A stretch of 37,402 nucleotides of DNA from Akkermansia sp. (GTDB taxonomy: Bacteria > Verrucomicrobiota > Verrucomicrobiia > Verrucomicrobiales > Akkermansiaceae). Shown here piece after piece: positions 13,301 to 19,398 of the stretch; the stretch's first letter is position 1, and each line of letters begins with the position of its first letter. The stretch is taken from NCBI GenBank assembly GCA_017415995.1, contig JAFQDN010000058.1, positions 1-37,402 of the forward strand. Reading direction: 5' to 3'. The notes below the pieces were generated by a model, which saw only the letters and a list, made by a program, of their open reading frames with translations, was not told the DNA's origin and did no database searches. The translations under genes were made by a program, and so were the position numbers.

Positions 13301-16300
13301 GGATGAGAGTCGCGTCACGAGTAGAAGCGGGAGCAGTGGTTGATGCAGCATCCGTTGGAGCTGCTCCGGCCATGATGTGAGAATATTCATCACCGTTAAC
13401 ACCACCCAAACGCACAGCATCAGCATTTACTGCCAACGTAGCAAAGGAATTGGCATTACCGTTCATGTTCAGCGTTGCACCGGAGGCAGCCTTTTGGCCG
13501 TTAATCTCTAAAAATGCTTGGTGCGTGCGGGCGGAATCAGCATGATTACGGTTAAAGTTGATGACTCCGCTGTATTCGCCATCACCACCTATGATAAGGC
13601 GAGCCGTTTTGTTGTGGGTGGTGTCAGAGTTCCACGTCAAGGAGCCCGCACCGCTCAATTTATCGAGCTGCCAGATAGTATTCCAAGTAGCATCCTCCAA
13701 GGTAAGTGCCTTGCCGGAAGCAATGTTGATGTGGTTGAAGTGCTTGAGCATGTCCTCCGCCGCCCCCTCGCTGTAGATAGTAGTGGAGCTTGCTGCAATA
13801 TCCACCGTACCACCGAAATGCTGCGCATAAGTGGGTGCCAAATGCAGTTGTAAGGAATTGAAGCTCAGCGTGCCACCGCTCATATTCGTTTGAGCGGCGG
13901 AAAGATGCCAATAGCCACCCTCCACCGTACCGGTAGCCCCGGACTCCACATCCAATGAACCGTTGAAATAGATGTCATACGTACCGGTTCCGGAGACAAG
14001 CTTACCGCCATCCGCCAGCAGCACATTGCCGTTCATGGTGCGGCTGCGGAAGCCATCTTCATTCCAAGTGTTCATGTTCAGCACACCGCCATTCTCCACA
14101 CGGGTGATACCGGTGGCGGAAAGTGCATTATCTGCACGAGTGAAGACAGTTCCCTGTTTGATGGTCAGCAAGTCCCAAGAGTTACCGGAAGCGGCCAGCA
14201 CCAAGTTACCGGAACCGGTTTTCTCCGCATTGGCAAGCTGCAGAGAGCCATACTGGAACTTCTCCTCCGTCATATGGAACACCAAGGTGCTGCCCTCAGC
14301 ACCCGTAATGACACCACCCTCCAGCACCTGCACATTGGTGAAGGTCTGCGTGGTCGTGCCGAGATCCACAATGCCGCCATCATGCACCGTCAGGGAAGAA
14401 GCGGAAGCCAAGGCATTATCCACCGTGAAAGCGAGGGTCATGTCGCCCTGTTGAGAGGAGGTTTTCGCGGAGTCGTACCCCATGACGCTGATGGCACCGG
14501 TGAGGTCAGAGGTGGCAGCAAGCACCAGCTTGCCACCGCTTTGGGTCTGACCGTCCACCACCAAATTATTGGCACCGTTTGCCCTCAAGGCGTTGGTAAG
14601 TGTCAGCGTACCGGAGCCCCCGCCAAAACGGTAAGCTGCATTTTCCGCCACGGAGATGTTGCCGGAGTAAGTAGTGTCACCGGCACTACCCAAAGACAGG
14701 GAACCATGGGTGGAGAGGTTCACATCTGCATTGCCGGTGCGGTCCAACAACACGGAACCGGAGGAAGAAGCGTTCACCAACTGCAGCATGGCTGCCGTAT
14801 CTGCAGAACCCAGCAGAGAAGCGGCATAGGATAAGTCAATGTTAGCACCGCCGAGCGCGGCTGCATTCTCAAAGGAAAGGATAACACCCTCATTAAAAGT
14901 AATGGAGCCAATGTTGTTATTAGAATTCGTCAGGGTTACGATGCCGCCAAGTCCCTGCCCGTTACCCAACACGAGCGCAGCGGAGGCGTCATTCAACAGA
15001 GCATTCACCACCAGCTCACCACCACCACCGCCAAGGTTCCACTTACCGCCTACGGAGCCGAGAGTAGACTCAGCCGTGCCGTATTCCACCACTTTACCGG
15101 CTACCGCACCCACAAACAAGTCGGAGTGGTTGCTCATATCGAGCACACCCGCCATATTCTCATGGAGCGCAAGCGTACCGGTGGAGGAACCATCCACATA
15201 AGAGAGCGCATTATCCGCCGTCAAACCGGAAAGCACCACCAAGGTGCCTTGCGTACCGAGAATCCACTTGTTAGCAGTCGTATCCCCCAGAGCAGCCGTG
15301 GTAGAGGCCACAAGCACACCCTGCTCTACAGCTTTGGTGCCGGAGAACGTATTGGTACCACTCAGGATAAACTCGGCGGCTTTATCCCCGAGGTCGATGC
15401 TGACATTGCCGGCCCCCGTGATATTATAGGCGTACTCATTGGCAACGGTAACCCCGCTGTTGTAGAGCACCTGCATGGTAGCGCCGGAGGCTAGGGACAC
15501 ATTCCCTTTAAGGCCGTAGTAGGCAGCAATATCTGCCGTACTCTGCAAGTGTACACCACCTTCTATGTACTCCTGCGCGTGCTGCACGCCCTCACGCATA
15601 ATGAACGTGCCACCACTCTCCACAGTAACATTGCCCGTAAGGCGGGCGTGGCTTCCCAGCTCAAAGGTAGCACCGTTTTTTACCGTTACATCGGATGCGG
15701 CATCCGCATAGTGCCAATCCAAAGCGTTGGTGTAGCGGTTTGCATTCTTGCCGGAGGAAGAGCCAGGAGCATGCACGGTGTTGGTACCCACCAGCACCAG
15801 CTTACCGCTTTGCACTTCCATGCCACTACCGGCCACAGTCAGGTGGGTTTTGATGCTGTTGAGGGTAAGAGAAGCCCCCGTTCCTCCGTTATATACAAAT
15901 TTAAGGGCACTGTCATTTCCATTATCCGCAAAGGAGCCGAGGAAGGACTGATTGCCGGACTGCGTCCAAGTCAGCGTTGTCGTGGTGCCGGAAGCCAAGT
16001 TGGCAATAATGGCACTGTCATCCAAGGCGTGAATGGTGAACCCATCAGCCGAGGCTGCATTATCATTATTCCAAGACATGCTGTTGCCGCTGAAGTCCAG
16101 CACCCCGCCTTGGTGTCCGAATGTCAAATCGCGGTATATCTGATTGACATCGGAAATGACAACAGTGGCATAGGTGTTGACAAGTGCGTTGTAGGCAGCA
16201 TAGCCATTGGTGCGGTTAAGGAAAGTTTTACCCGCTCCGCCCACATTCAGGAGAATGTTGTTATTGCCTGAGCCCTCAATGTACAAATCACCCGCACCCA

Positions 16301-17831
16301 CTTTACGCCACTCATACATATGGTCGGCAGCCCCGGTGAGCGTGGTGTGCACGGATACGCCACGGTCAATCACATAACCGGCGTGGTTGAATTGATAGCT
16401 GCCATCGCCACCGGAAGAGATATTGAAGGAGGCACTGCTCTGCCCCTCACCCAAACAGAATTGAGCATAACCGATACCCAAATCCACCGTGGCATCCAGC
16501 ACGATGTTGTTGGTAGCAGCAGTTGCGGCAAAAACCAGATTTTCCGTCAGGAAGAGGTCGCCATAGGAGAGGTCTTTGCCGGAGGTGGCATGGGTTCCCT
16601 CAATATAGGGAGCGGCATTCAGATACGTATTATTGTAATTATACCAGTTGTCCGTATCTTTGATGGCGGATAAATCCAACCAAGTGTTAATCCCGGATTT
16701 TACCCCTACAAAAGAGGTAAGCTCCTTGCCGGATGCATCCGTCACCGTCCCGGAATAAGGAGTCGTGCTGACAAGCTGCTCCATACCATAGTCATACGCA
16801 GCGTTGGAAGATACGGTATCACCGGCGGTATTTACCGCCGTTATGTGCAATGTGGAGGTACCATCTGCCGTTACCACCTTGTCATACTGCCCCAGCACAT
16901 CCTTGGTATAATCCGCACCGCCACGGCAATTGGAAACTCCCCCGCCAATGGACTGTACGGCACCAACGTACTCATATTGACCGGTTTGGTTATTGAAAAC
17001 AAATACCGGGCTACCGGAATCGCCCTGTTGAGGTTCGTACGGAAGGGGTTCGGAGGAAGAAAGCCCACTGTATGCGGTATTGAAGGTGTAAAGTGCGGCA
17101 TCTTCTGCGGAGTATCTGGTTCCGCTGCCGTGGGTCCATGCAGCACTGATAGTATCTGCACCGCCTACAAGGTAAGTATAAGCTCCGACTAACGACTGGG
17201 GCGAACCATCCACATACATACCCATGTTACCGGCACCGGTATGGTAAAGCATTTGCCCCGTCGCGTTAGCTGCAAAATCCGCAGATGTTCCGGAATACAC
17301 TGTGGCCGGGATAACATCCGTAATCACCTTGCTCATACGGGTCACCTTGTAGTCATGACCGCCACCATCATAACCACCGTGAGGGGAATGCAGGAACGTT
17401 TCGCTGCTGTCAATTCGGTACTCAATACCCTGGTAGTAGATGGCGTTGCTCCCCCCAATGTAGTCGGATGTAAAACAGCCACCGAACACACCGTTGTGCT
17501 GCACGGATGCCGTGGCATTGTACCCGATAGCCATGAACGCACCATTGTCACTCACCCCGGTAAAGTTAATCATGCCGCCCTCCAACGGTGCGGACTCCGT
17601 ACCATCGGCATACTGAATCGTTACGCCCCCGGATTGCCCCCAAAGATAACGCAGCAAGGCATTGGCGGAATCAGCCGTCCGGTATCGCCCCATATTCTGC
17701 CCGAAGTCTGCGTAGGTGATGATGGAAACCTCGCCACACATATTAGCGGCCTGAGAGTTAGACGAACACACCGTCACCGTTGTTACCATCATCAACGGCA
17801 ATATCTTGCGCAAAAATGCAGTCAGTTTCAT
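1398..17831 (-). CDS. Giant S6-type serine protease / beta-helix surface protein with PEP-CTERM tail
   Basis: 5,477 residues from the ATG at 17831. I prefer this start to the in-frame GTG at 17876 because it opens directly into a signal peptide (Lys2, hydrophobic core, cleavage near SQA/AN, residues 1-28). Residues about 30-330 resemble the peptidase S6 domain of IgA proteases and SPATEs. His112 lies in SVQHNG, Asp160 in HDYKVTR and Ser272 in GDSGSP, with a family-like segment (VITDVIPATV) after the Asp. The remaining ~5,000 residues are Gly/Ser/Thr/Ala-rich short beta-strand repeats of the autotransporter passenger type; a clear passenger-associated repeat is encoded near 11430-11550. The C-terminus is IPEP, a hydrophobic stretch and RRRRK, a PEP-CTERM sorting signal, and there is no beta-barrel. 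It is probably exported by Sec and displayed on or released from the surface. Substrate unknown. The frame is intact throughout. Confidence 0.9.
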   Translation of the reverse strand: MKLTAFLRKILPLMMVTTVTVCSSNSQAANMCGEVSIITYADFGQNMGRYRTADSANALLRYLWGQSGGVTIQYADGTESAPLEGGMINFTGVSDNGAFMAIGYNATASVQHNGVFGGCFTSDYIGGSNAIYYQGIEYRIDSSETFLHSPHGGYDGGGHDYKVTRMSKVITDVIPATVYSGTSADFAANATGQMLYHTGAGNMGMYVDGSPQSLVGAYTYLVGGADTISAAWTHGSGTRYSAEDAALYTFNTAYSGLSSSEPLPYEPQQGDSGSPVFVFNNQTGQYEYVGAVQSIGGGVSNCRGGADYTKDVLGQYDKVVTADGTSTLHITAVNTAGDTVSSNAAYDYGMEQLVSTTPYSGTVTDASGKELTSFVGVKSGINTWLDLSAIKDTDNWYNYNNTYLNAAPYIEGTHATSGKDLSYGDLFLTENLVFAATAATNNIVLDATVDLGIGYAQFCLGEGQSSASFNISSGGDGSYQFNHAGYVIDRGVSVHTTLTGAADHMYEWRKVGAGDLYIEGSGNNNILLNVGGAGKTFLNRTNGYAAYNALVNTYATVVISDVNQIYRDLTFGHQGGVLDFSGNSMSWNNDNAASADGFTIHALDDSAIIANLASGTTTTLTWTQSGNQSFLGSFADNGNDSALKFVYNGGTGASLTLNSIKTHLTVAGSGMEVQSGKLVLVGTNTVHAPGSSSGKNANRYTNALDWHYADAASDVTVKNGATFELGSHARLTGNVTVESGGTFIMREGVQHAQEYIEGGVHLQSTADIAAYYGLKGNVSLASGATMQVLYNSGVTVANEYAYNITGAGNVSIDLGDKAAEFILSGTNTFSGTKAVEQGVLVASTTAALGDTTANKWILGTQGTLVVLSGLTADNALSYVDGSSTGTLALHENMAGVLDMSNHSDLFVGAVAGKVVEYGTAESTLGSVGGKWNLGGGGGELVVNALLNDASAALVLGNGQGLGGIVTLTNSNNNIGSITFNEGVILSFENAAALGGANIDLSYAASLLGSADTAAMLQLVNASSSGSVLLDRTGNADVNLSTHGSLSLGSAGDTTYSGNISVAENAAYRFGGGSGTLTLTNALRANGANNLVVDGQTQSGGKLVLAATSDLTGAISVMGYDSAKTSSQQGDMTLAFTVDNALASASSLTVHDGGIVDLGTTTQTFTNVQVLEGGVITGAEGSTLVFHMTEEKFQYGSLQLANAEKTGSGNLVLAASGNSWDLLTIKQGTVFTRADNALSATGITRVENGGVLNMNTWNEDGFRSRTMNGNVLLADGGKLVSGTGTYDIYFNGSLDVESGATGTVEGGYWHLSAAQTNMSGGTLSFNSLQLHLAPTYAQHFGGTVDIAASSTTIYSEGAAEDMLKHFNHINIASGKALTLEDATWNTIWQLDKLSGAGSLTWNSDTTHNKTARLIIGGDGEYSGVINFNRNHADSARTHQAFLEINGQKAASGATLNMNGNANSFATLAVNADAVRLGGVNGDEYSHIMAGAAPTDAASTTAPASTRDATLILTGSGSYTYSGSIGTTADTASASLSLSMQGSGSQTINGTTVVLNDISALSGSLSVSANSFSLLGDVTVAQGATLKLGDAFSLDSGHTFYVQGSDNASTATFGSALTLNSGTLCFDASDLSTTSGTYSLALSTASGNATLNFNNSGSLSAGTYYLASGDWTGAALTMDADMDFMSATINNSANGLTLTLAIHSDSDIWNGTDSAYGWSLFTFGSSSRSQLTGTAVFNDLAANKTVNVTETQNLKALRFDSKDDYAFSVASEKSVTATNLYQLGSGTTTLSGTVNVTSTMIEAGSLVVTGTAQSLGSVSGEGELVIDWGANTSGTVNISDLGTLHIKTGSYGSESAAAINVDTIIVDAGATYVQGANIAQTVNLQTAGTVSLSGGSNWNSLIGTVALTGDATFMNRSGFSFIAGGIRGNNHKLIVQGVFSTAAESTGLVLKAQASNISATEVQSGVLMLGGELYHDGTQMGTISVANGAALRMAYGTGLGNATIHLQSGAELQLYNGSGGSVELNGNLTVADGAKIRGAYYGGNARMTGTISGSGTLTLTNEQSHRYYINSSVKDAADAALALKIADGSNAANVQIGGSNTYSGGTTLESGSLTTANSSALGTGNVQINGGTLTLAENLSISTLNGSAGTLDFAGNTLTVGAHGASADASYSGALTSSVSTAGSITKQGSNTQSFTAADLELQDITVEAGTLSLSDVDTVAGNITVQDGASLSVADGSITLGEGQTLAVLSGSSGAVTLNALALAGGNIVLSASGLSADSAALSIASVTGDVATSITLAGMVDLADGKYLLAAGDWSAVEASLFSLGFMAKSAELNLSLSTDSQGLWLTLAAASDDSSNVWAGTDSAYEWNSTTFSQYSTSDALAAEAIFDATAANKSVNVTSAVSTGTVTISSGGYSFSGEGSISTGTLSVSGGGSASSIANIEVSDAIVVDGSELTIVELTPVNPSAPITLSNAAKLTIGSTDYRYSAFSGKVTGDAGSQLHLYTTQVSDTYWQQDGTVQLLDGSTVQDVYIHGDLALNIIEGYQGSIGNKFTNVQSANLHMDAGSQLVVRAEEATALTPTTGNIVLAGDLNLVTYNPVTTATSIASDFVLADGATGTLIKQDTGSVTLSGNLNLSGVTVQQGTLKLTGDNTATMVYSVNSNATLALSGSSTYSFEASAERVINGELLVESDVNVSGTGRITIAGGGSIALADGASFNRTSGNGGAYWVQGALVALQDATADFTSVDDVHFHNADNGKIELKSGSTLNMQVKSLQYWRPADISLGANSTLNLTTTNGFDDSDGNGTPKIAISLAEGAAFNVLGGVVNINGSSSLSLGSNAKVNFNGGDVTFASGATLTMGTGSDLKVSSGTMKIQSDIGSADTSSTVTLAGGHLQLNYNGEQSVHSKLSVNNSAATAEAPVTSVLRNDTGAESLVRNLASVEIASNNTLELQQASWNTIWNIKDLNGEGDLLWSSTTNHSSTSRLILSGDGSDFFGNVTVNRSFDAAERRYQAFVEIASDNALQNSVITLNCTSTGTKANAITSVAINTANAQVAGVQSDAYAHLYAGASVVASGSNMPSSSEANTLTIAGAGGTFAGTVGTSADTERLNLAMTGSGSQTFSGEAHVGNISVKSGALVLSNAASTVSGDVTVSGGMLDLDATYTLGTGQTLSVLTGTADSVQLAGLTLAGGEMVFDASMLSGDAAALSVETLTLTAGTQVINFTNTENLSTDTAYMLASGDAWAGLDMTKLTASGLGNSLYSFSGSDSGLFITLTGAASVWAGTEDSHAWNSTVFSTHDASVAAQKAVFDGTAANTVVQVTENVTTGEISIQGDKQYSFEGAGAVTAEVLNHEGTQSLWLYNDLTVNTLIDAGDIDVAWGGVLNVNATGSIGDMILRANDSASSTVNLKSPSLSFASIALYNTSSLNFGVATGSDTASYTVTGNISVQNNSGYTNRTIVVAEGATLTVLGTMDGDVGHTLTVDGDMVAAALDYSSGTTTVNGDGSLTATSTKVSGGTLNLSTAAADLGAVTVSGGALNISSAKAELSGLTASGGGSVTFASVDATVGDIDMQNASSIVFNLAAGATSTTYTVGEIKTSSSDNFQRNISIASGVALNAAKVTNGWGIGTLDVDGALNVDGLFKFATGNNTNTITGDGMITVGSAEFSNHGVYDISVHQMTVKGELKLLADWGDRNMTLSGGTLTVQGAINMTDNDSTRRLLYISGGNLELQGGGTISGGVLTLSSGAFKQQGGNTTISNTLNINGGALNVEGGKLTISSSPSISLADGATAAVTVSGGTLDLTKANAAALMGTSGVSFTLSGGTLDLADQTFTAGTVGDAISLASTSGLNLNSGTLALGNLTAGTYYLFNSGAEDVWDSLSADNVTINGESALRYGASVGYSTVDGVTYASITTTNDSGNQALVLYWDGGATGTWDDSQAVWNVVETLDGAMTDFNAGDSVVFNTSATVTLAADVTADSVTLVNPAASDSNVEGAPLRVSLDESVGALTADSIVVGGGTVLAFETAKAGYTAENISGSGTVELNLTNADNSLKLGENFTGETYVKSGKLNATADSKVGAILHLADGVNMKAEGIERLDFDIVLDGTTSVENGGHTHFYGTVSGDGTFKHANLNGYFSFWEEVNLGGLVHASCNEWGREMFEADATIGIVDLNGGHVYFKKNSTIGSLTLSSNASTIVEFQATGSHTIDAVDISGGTVNFNGMSTIDAADISGGTVNFTNTADIANMNISGGTVKFTTDSVGAAGRVITMTGGTLELNKAAANAEQVLYSSLVVNNASATAESPATSVLRNDLNEAAGDNATRTLNYIEIAANNTLELQQNGWNTIWNINSLSGVGNLVWKSTTTHSSSSMLVLSGDNEFSGQIVLNRTPQDQWTNGAYQACVVLASDGAAKNATLSLQGHDDVDGNNQSGKGNNATLAINTANATVQGVNGNELSHIYAGEARTSVTQSDTAPGSTVANTLTIAGVGGSFAGTVGTAADSERLNLAMTGSGTQTFSGQAYVGNVSVSKGELVLSQADVNGSVTVSGGVLNMTGSAYTLGSGDVLSVLTGTENAVQLGGMTLSGGQMLFDASLLSENSAALSLGSAAVYTAGTTQTITLDFSKLTGALANGSYKLASGDWSGANNDTLTYNGIGSASFNATADGLYLVYTNDGVYTWVGGAADTNWSSANWDIVPDTDAGNNLSFAAGKDAIFNSNATAVVSDAVTAGTVYIMNGAEVTWKMEGEGASLTFAHVDVVNGKLSLHEQTSWTGMAEISVRKDGTLVLNWGTGLAADKLLLQGGTIELRNGGGTYHELNTAITVDGSGWIKGSSTGNSTVLKGSITGTGTLYFEKINDNPIKIESTMTDGAEGALSVNIGDANIVYAGANLYTGTTSITGGTLELAGAVSMAANGGAIDVASGATLLLNTTQELTLGNDITGQGTIHQKGGYGTVLAGNVTADKIELADTSSTDQSWENNLNAGVLTLTGETVNVGTVHAGYGTINIGGTTEGDSTFMQTGRFETGDSNAGGTTTVMINAGSILTVTGNSNVADYKTASLILGEWNYATDLTVKGTMLAKDAKVLVGDNAANIVIDGGVLAVNGFGVANVKSEKTQSINIDLKNGGSLILGDAGISTDKAFSATFGEGTVGMSAASTTIAENVTLNSAEGTTFDTTQYTYETNAEGVATDIVRGNEGGDMVVSGDITSADGVAASMKVAGAGTLHVAGSADVRGNVTVEQGAGMAVSTVADGTATSMATISSADGSNAASISGGVRLSHADATVSIVGSGMDITEISNSLIALQQGVSLNMNNLHIAAGTQVQGYHAATAASGVMLLDGEVTRNDVALADVSLEISKANAVRGADGANTQAAKVMMLSSSAFSYSSLTGTLTVEFSGEFAHELLAGGYDAVGLSFTETEFDATAITILGMYEGISGSVEGYFDTSAGGNAVVYFSTDIIPEPATSTLGLLALAALAYRRRRK
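3790..4870 (-). repeat. Internal protein module, copy C
   Basis: About 360 residues starting with a NTLELQQ..WNTIWNI segment and ending with a W-V/A-G...W segment encoded near 3800. Two full homologous copies occur in the same protein (B and A). Order inside the module: WNTIW segment, SGDGEFSG-like strands, TLTIAG..GTVGT..D, LNLAMTGSG.QTFSG, LSVLTG, LASGDW. It is close to copy B and more distant from copy A. Boundaries are approximate. Confidence 0.7.
5074..5235 (-). repeat. 54-bp tandem repeat, three copies, within the giant gene
   Basis: Three in-frame copies of an 18-residue unit around the motif ISGGTVNF, with repeat starts near 5074, 5128 and 5182. It encodes successive rungs of the predicted beta-helix. 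The DNA copies are similar enough for slippage to change their number. Confidence 0.65.
7970..9020 (-). repeat. Internal protein module, copy B
   Basis: Same order of segments as copy C, including NTLELQQ..WNTIWNI, TLTIAGAGGTFAGTVGT and LNLAMTGSGSQTFSG, ending in VWAGTEDSHAW. The nearly identical stretches shared with copy C suggest fairly recent duplication or gene conversion inside the gene. Boundaries are approximate. Confidence 0.7.
12685..13740 (-). repeat. Internal protein module, copy A
   Basis: Diverged copy of the same module, nearest the N-terminus: WNTIWQLDKLSGAG, LSLSMQGSGSQTINGT, YYLASGDWTG, ending in IWNGTDSAYGW. A half-module with only the second part (LAVLSG, LLAAGDWS, VWAGTDSAYEW) lies at about 10730-11290. 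Boundaries are approximate. Confidence 0.6.
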
Positions 17832-17905
17832 GACAAATCGAGAGAGAAAATGAGAGAACACTGTGCGCCTACGCACGCATCACGCCCGCGCGCCGCACGG
17901 GGAGG

Positions 17906-17934
17906 ATTCTACCAAACAAATTCCGATTTTTCAA
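17906..17934 (-). promoter_or_regulatory. Promoter of the giant gene
   Basis: Minus strand: TTGAAA (17929-17934), 17-bp spacer, TAGAAT (17906-17911). The leader to the ATG at 17831 would be about 65-70 bases and begins with a very GC-rich stretch (17880-17900). No Shine-Dalgarno sequence precedes the ATG. Confidence 0.55.
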
Positions 17935-18065
17935 GCACAGATTGCAAATAACATTTTATTTTCAATGCATAATCCCCATTATTCCTCTATATTTTTCAGG
18001 AGTCAACAAAACACAAATGCCGAAAAAGCGCCGAATAAAAAGTGCGAGCAGAGCAACGAATTCGC

Positions 18066-18094
18066 TTGCCAAGGAGCAAAAATTACGTTAGAGT
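18066..18094 (+). promoter_or_regulatory. Promoter of fucO
   Basis: TTGCCA (18066-18071), 17-bp spacer, TAGAGT (18089-18094), then 6 bases to the ATG at 18101. The AAGGAG at 18071-18076 lies in the spacer, too far upstream to act as a ribosome-binding site. Start and promoter together suggest a leaderless mRNA. Confidence 0.5.
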
Positions 18095-18100
18095 ACAATC

Positions 18101-19261
18101 ATGTCAGCAAAACGCTTTATTTTGAATGAGACAAGCTATCACGGGCACGGCGCCGTGAAGGAAATCGTAACGGAAGTAAAAGCCCGTGGCTTTGCCAAGG
18201 CTCTCATCGTCACGGATGCAGACTTAGTACGCTTCGGCGTGGTAGCCAAGGTTACGGATCTGCTGGACGCAGCCGGGTGCGCGTACGAGATATACGACAA
18301 AGTGAAGGCCAACCCAAGCGTAGCAGTGGTAGAGGGTGGTGTAGAGGCATTCAAGACCGCCGGAGCAGACTACATGATTGCCATCGGTGGAGGTTCCCCA
18401 CAGGACACGGCGAAAGCCATCGGCATCATCATCAACAATCCGGAGTTCTCGGACGTAGTATCACTGGAGGGACTTGCCCCCACCAAGAACAAATGTGTAC
18501 CTGTCATTGCCGTGGCTACCACAGCCGGTACTGCAGCCGAGACCACCATCAACTACGTGATTACAGATGAGGCCAAACGCCGCAAGTTTGTGTGCGTGGA
18601 TCCGCACGATATTCCCGTAGTAGCTGTGGTGGACCCGGACATGATGTCCTCCATGCCTGCAGGTTTGACCGCAGCAACCGGCATGGATGCTCTTACCCAC
18701 GCTATTGAAGGATACACCACACTGGCAGCTTGGGAACTTGCAGACACCCTCAACATCAAAGCAGTGGAGCTCATCGCCAAGAATCTGCGTTCCGCCGTTC
18801 AAAATGACCCGGACGGCCGCGAGGGCATGGCACTGGGACAATACATGACCGGCATGGCATTCTCAAACGTAGGTTTGGGCGTGGTACACGGTATGGCTCA
18901 CCCGCTGAGTGCATTCTACAACACCCCGCACGGCGTTGCCAATGCGGTCTTGTTGCCCTACGTCATGGAGTACAACGCTCCTTACACCGGTGAGAAGTTC
19001 CGCGAAATCGCACGCGCCATGGGGGTACAGGGCGTAGATGCCATGAGCCAGGAAGAATACCGCAAAGCCGCCATTGAGGCCGTTAAGCAGCTTTCCGTCG
19101 ATGTAAAAATCCCGCAAACTCTTGCAGAAATCGGCGTGAAAGAGGAGGATTTGGAAGCACTCACAGACGCTGCCATGGCAGACGTTTGCACCGGAGGCAA
19201 CCCCCGTCCCTGCACTTGGGATGAGGTACTCGCCGTATACAAAACAGCATTCGGCAAGTAA
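18101..19261 (+). CDS. fucO: Lactaldehyde reductase (iron-dependent alcohol dehydrogenase, group III)
   Basis: 386 residues, collinear with E. coli FucO almost from end to end. FucO reduces L-lactaldehyde to L-1,2-propanediol with NADH, disposing of reducing power made in fucose and rhamnose breakdown, in the cytoplasm. The nucleotide-binding motif GGGSP is at 96-100. The metal ligands fall at the same numbers as in FucO: Asp196, His200, His263 and His277, within GMDALTHAIEGY and HGMAHPLSAFYNTPHG. Shared stretches such as NYVITDE and CVDPHDIP leave little doubt. The gene stands alone: no fucose isomerase, kinase or aldolase is in the window, and a terminator follows. Fucose from host mucin is the likely source of substrate, which is an inference from the neighbouring glycan-active genes. 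Confidence 0.95.
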   Translation: MSAKRFILNETSYHGHGAVKEIVTEVKARGFAKALIVTDADLVRFGVVAKVTDLLDAAGCAYEIYDKVKANPSVAVVEGGVEAFKTAGADYMIAIGGGSPQDTAKAIGIIINNPEFSDVVSLEGLAPTKNKCVPVIAVATTAGTAAETTINYVITDEAKRRKFVCVDPHDIPVVAVVDPDMMSSMPAGLTAATGMDALTHAIEGYTTLAAWELADTLNIKAVELIAKNLRSAVQNDPDGREGMALGQYMTGMAFSNVGLGVVHGMAHPLSAFYNTPHGVANAVLLPYVMEYNAPYTGEKFREIARAMGVQGVDAMSQEEYRKAAIEAVKQLSVDVKIPQTLAEIGVKEEDLEALTDAAMADVCTGGNPRPCTWDEVLAVYKTAFGK

Positions 19262-19283
19262 GGCTCTTATTTTTGCAATGCAT

Positions 19284-19325
19284 ACGGGCAAGGTCGCAAG
19301 TAGCAGCCTTGCCCGTGTTTTTTTT
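19284..19325 (+). terminator. Intrinsic terminator after fucO
   Basis: Perfect 10-bp stem ACGGGCAAGG/CCTTGCCCGT (19284-19293 with 19307-19316), 13-base loop, then a run of eight T (19318-19325). Confidence 0.9.
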
Positions 19326-19344
19326 ACTTCAGAAAACAAAATGC

Positions 19345-19373
19345 TTGCTATGGCAAACGTTTTGCGATAAATT
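19345..19373 (+). promoter_or_regulatory. Possible promoter of the first thioredoxin-like gene
   Basis: TTGCTA (19345-19350), 17-bp spacer, TAAATT (19368-19373), giving a leader of about 18 bases. The region is AT-rich and other pairings are possible. Confidence 0.4.
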
Positions 19374-19398
19374 CAGAACAATAAAATAACTTCACATT

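Noticed and set aside
2172..16673. CRISPR-like look of the repeated DNA in the giant gene
   Set aside because: The repeats are coding, in frame, diverged, and lack constant repeat length and unique spacers.
17832..17876. GTG start giving 15 extra residues on the giant protein
   Set aside because: The ATG at 17831 begins directly with a normal signal peptide; the extra MRRRTVF segment would put an odd, long n-region in front of it.
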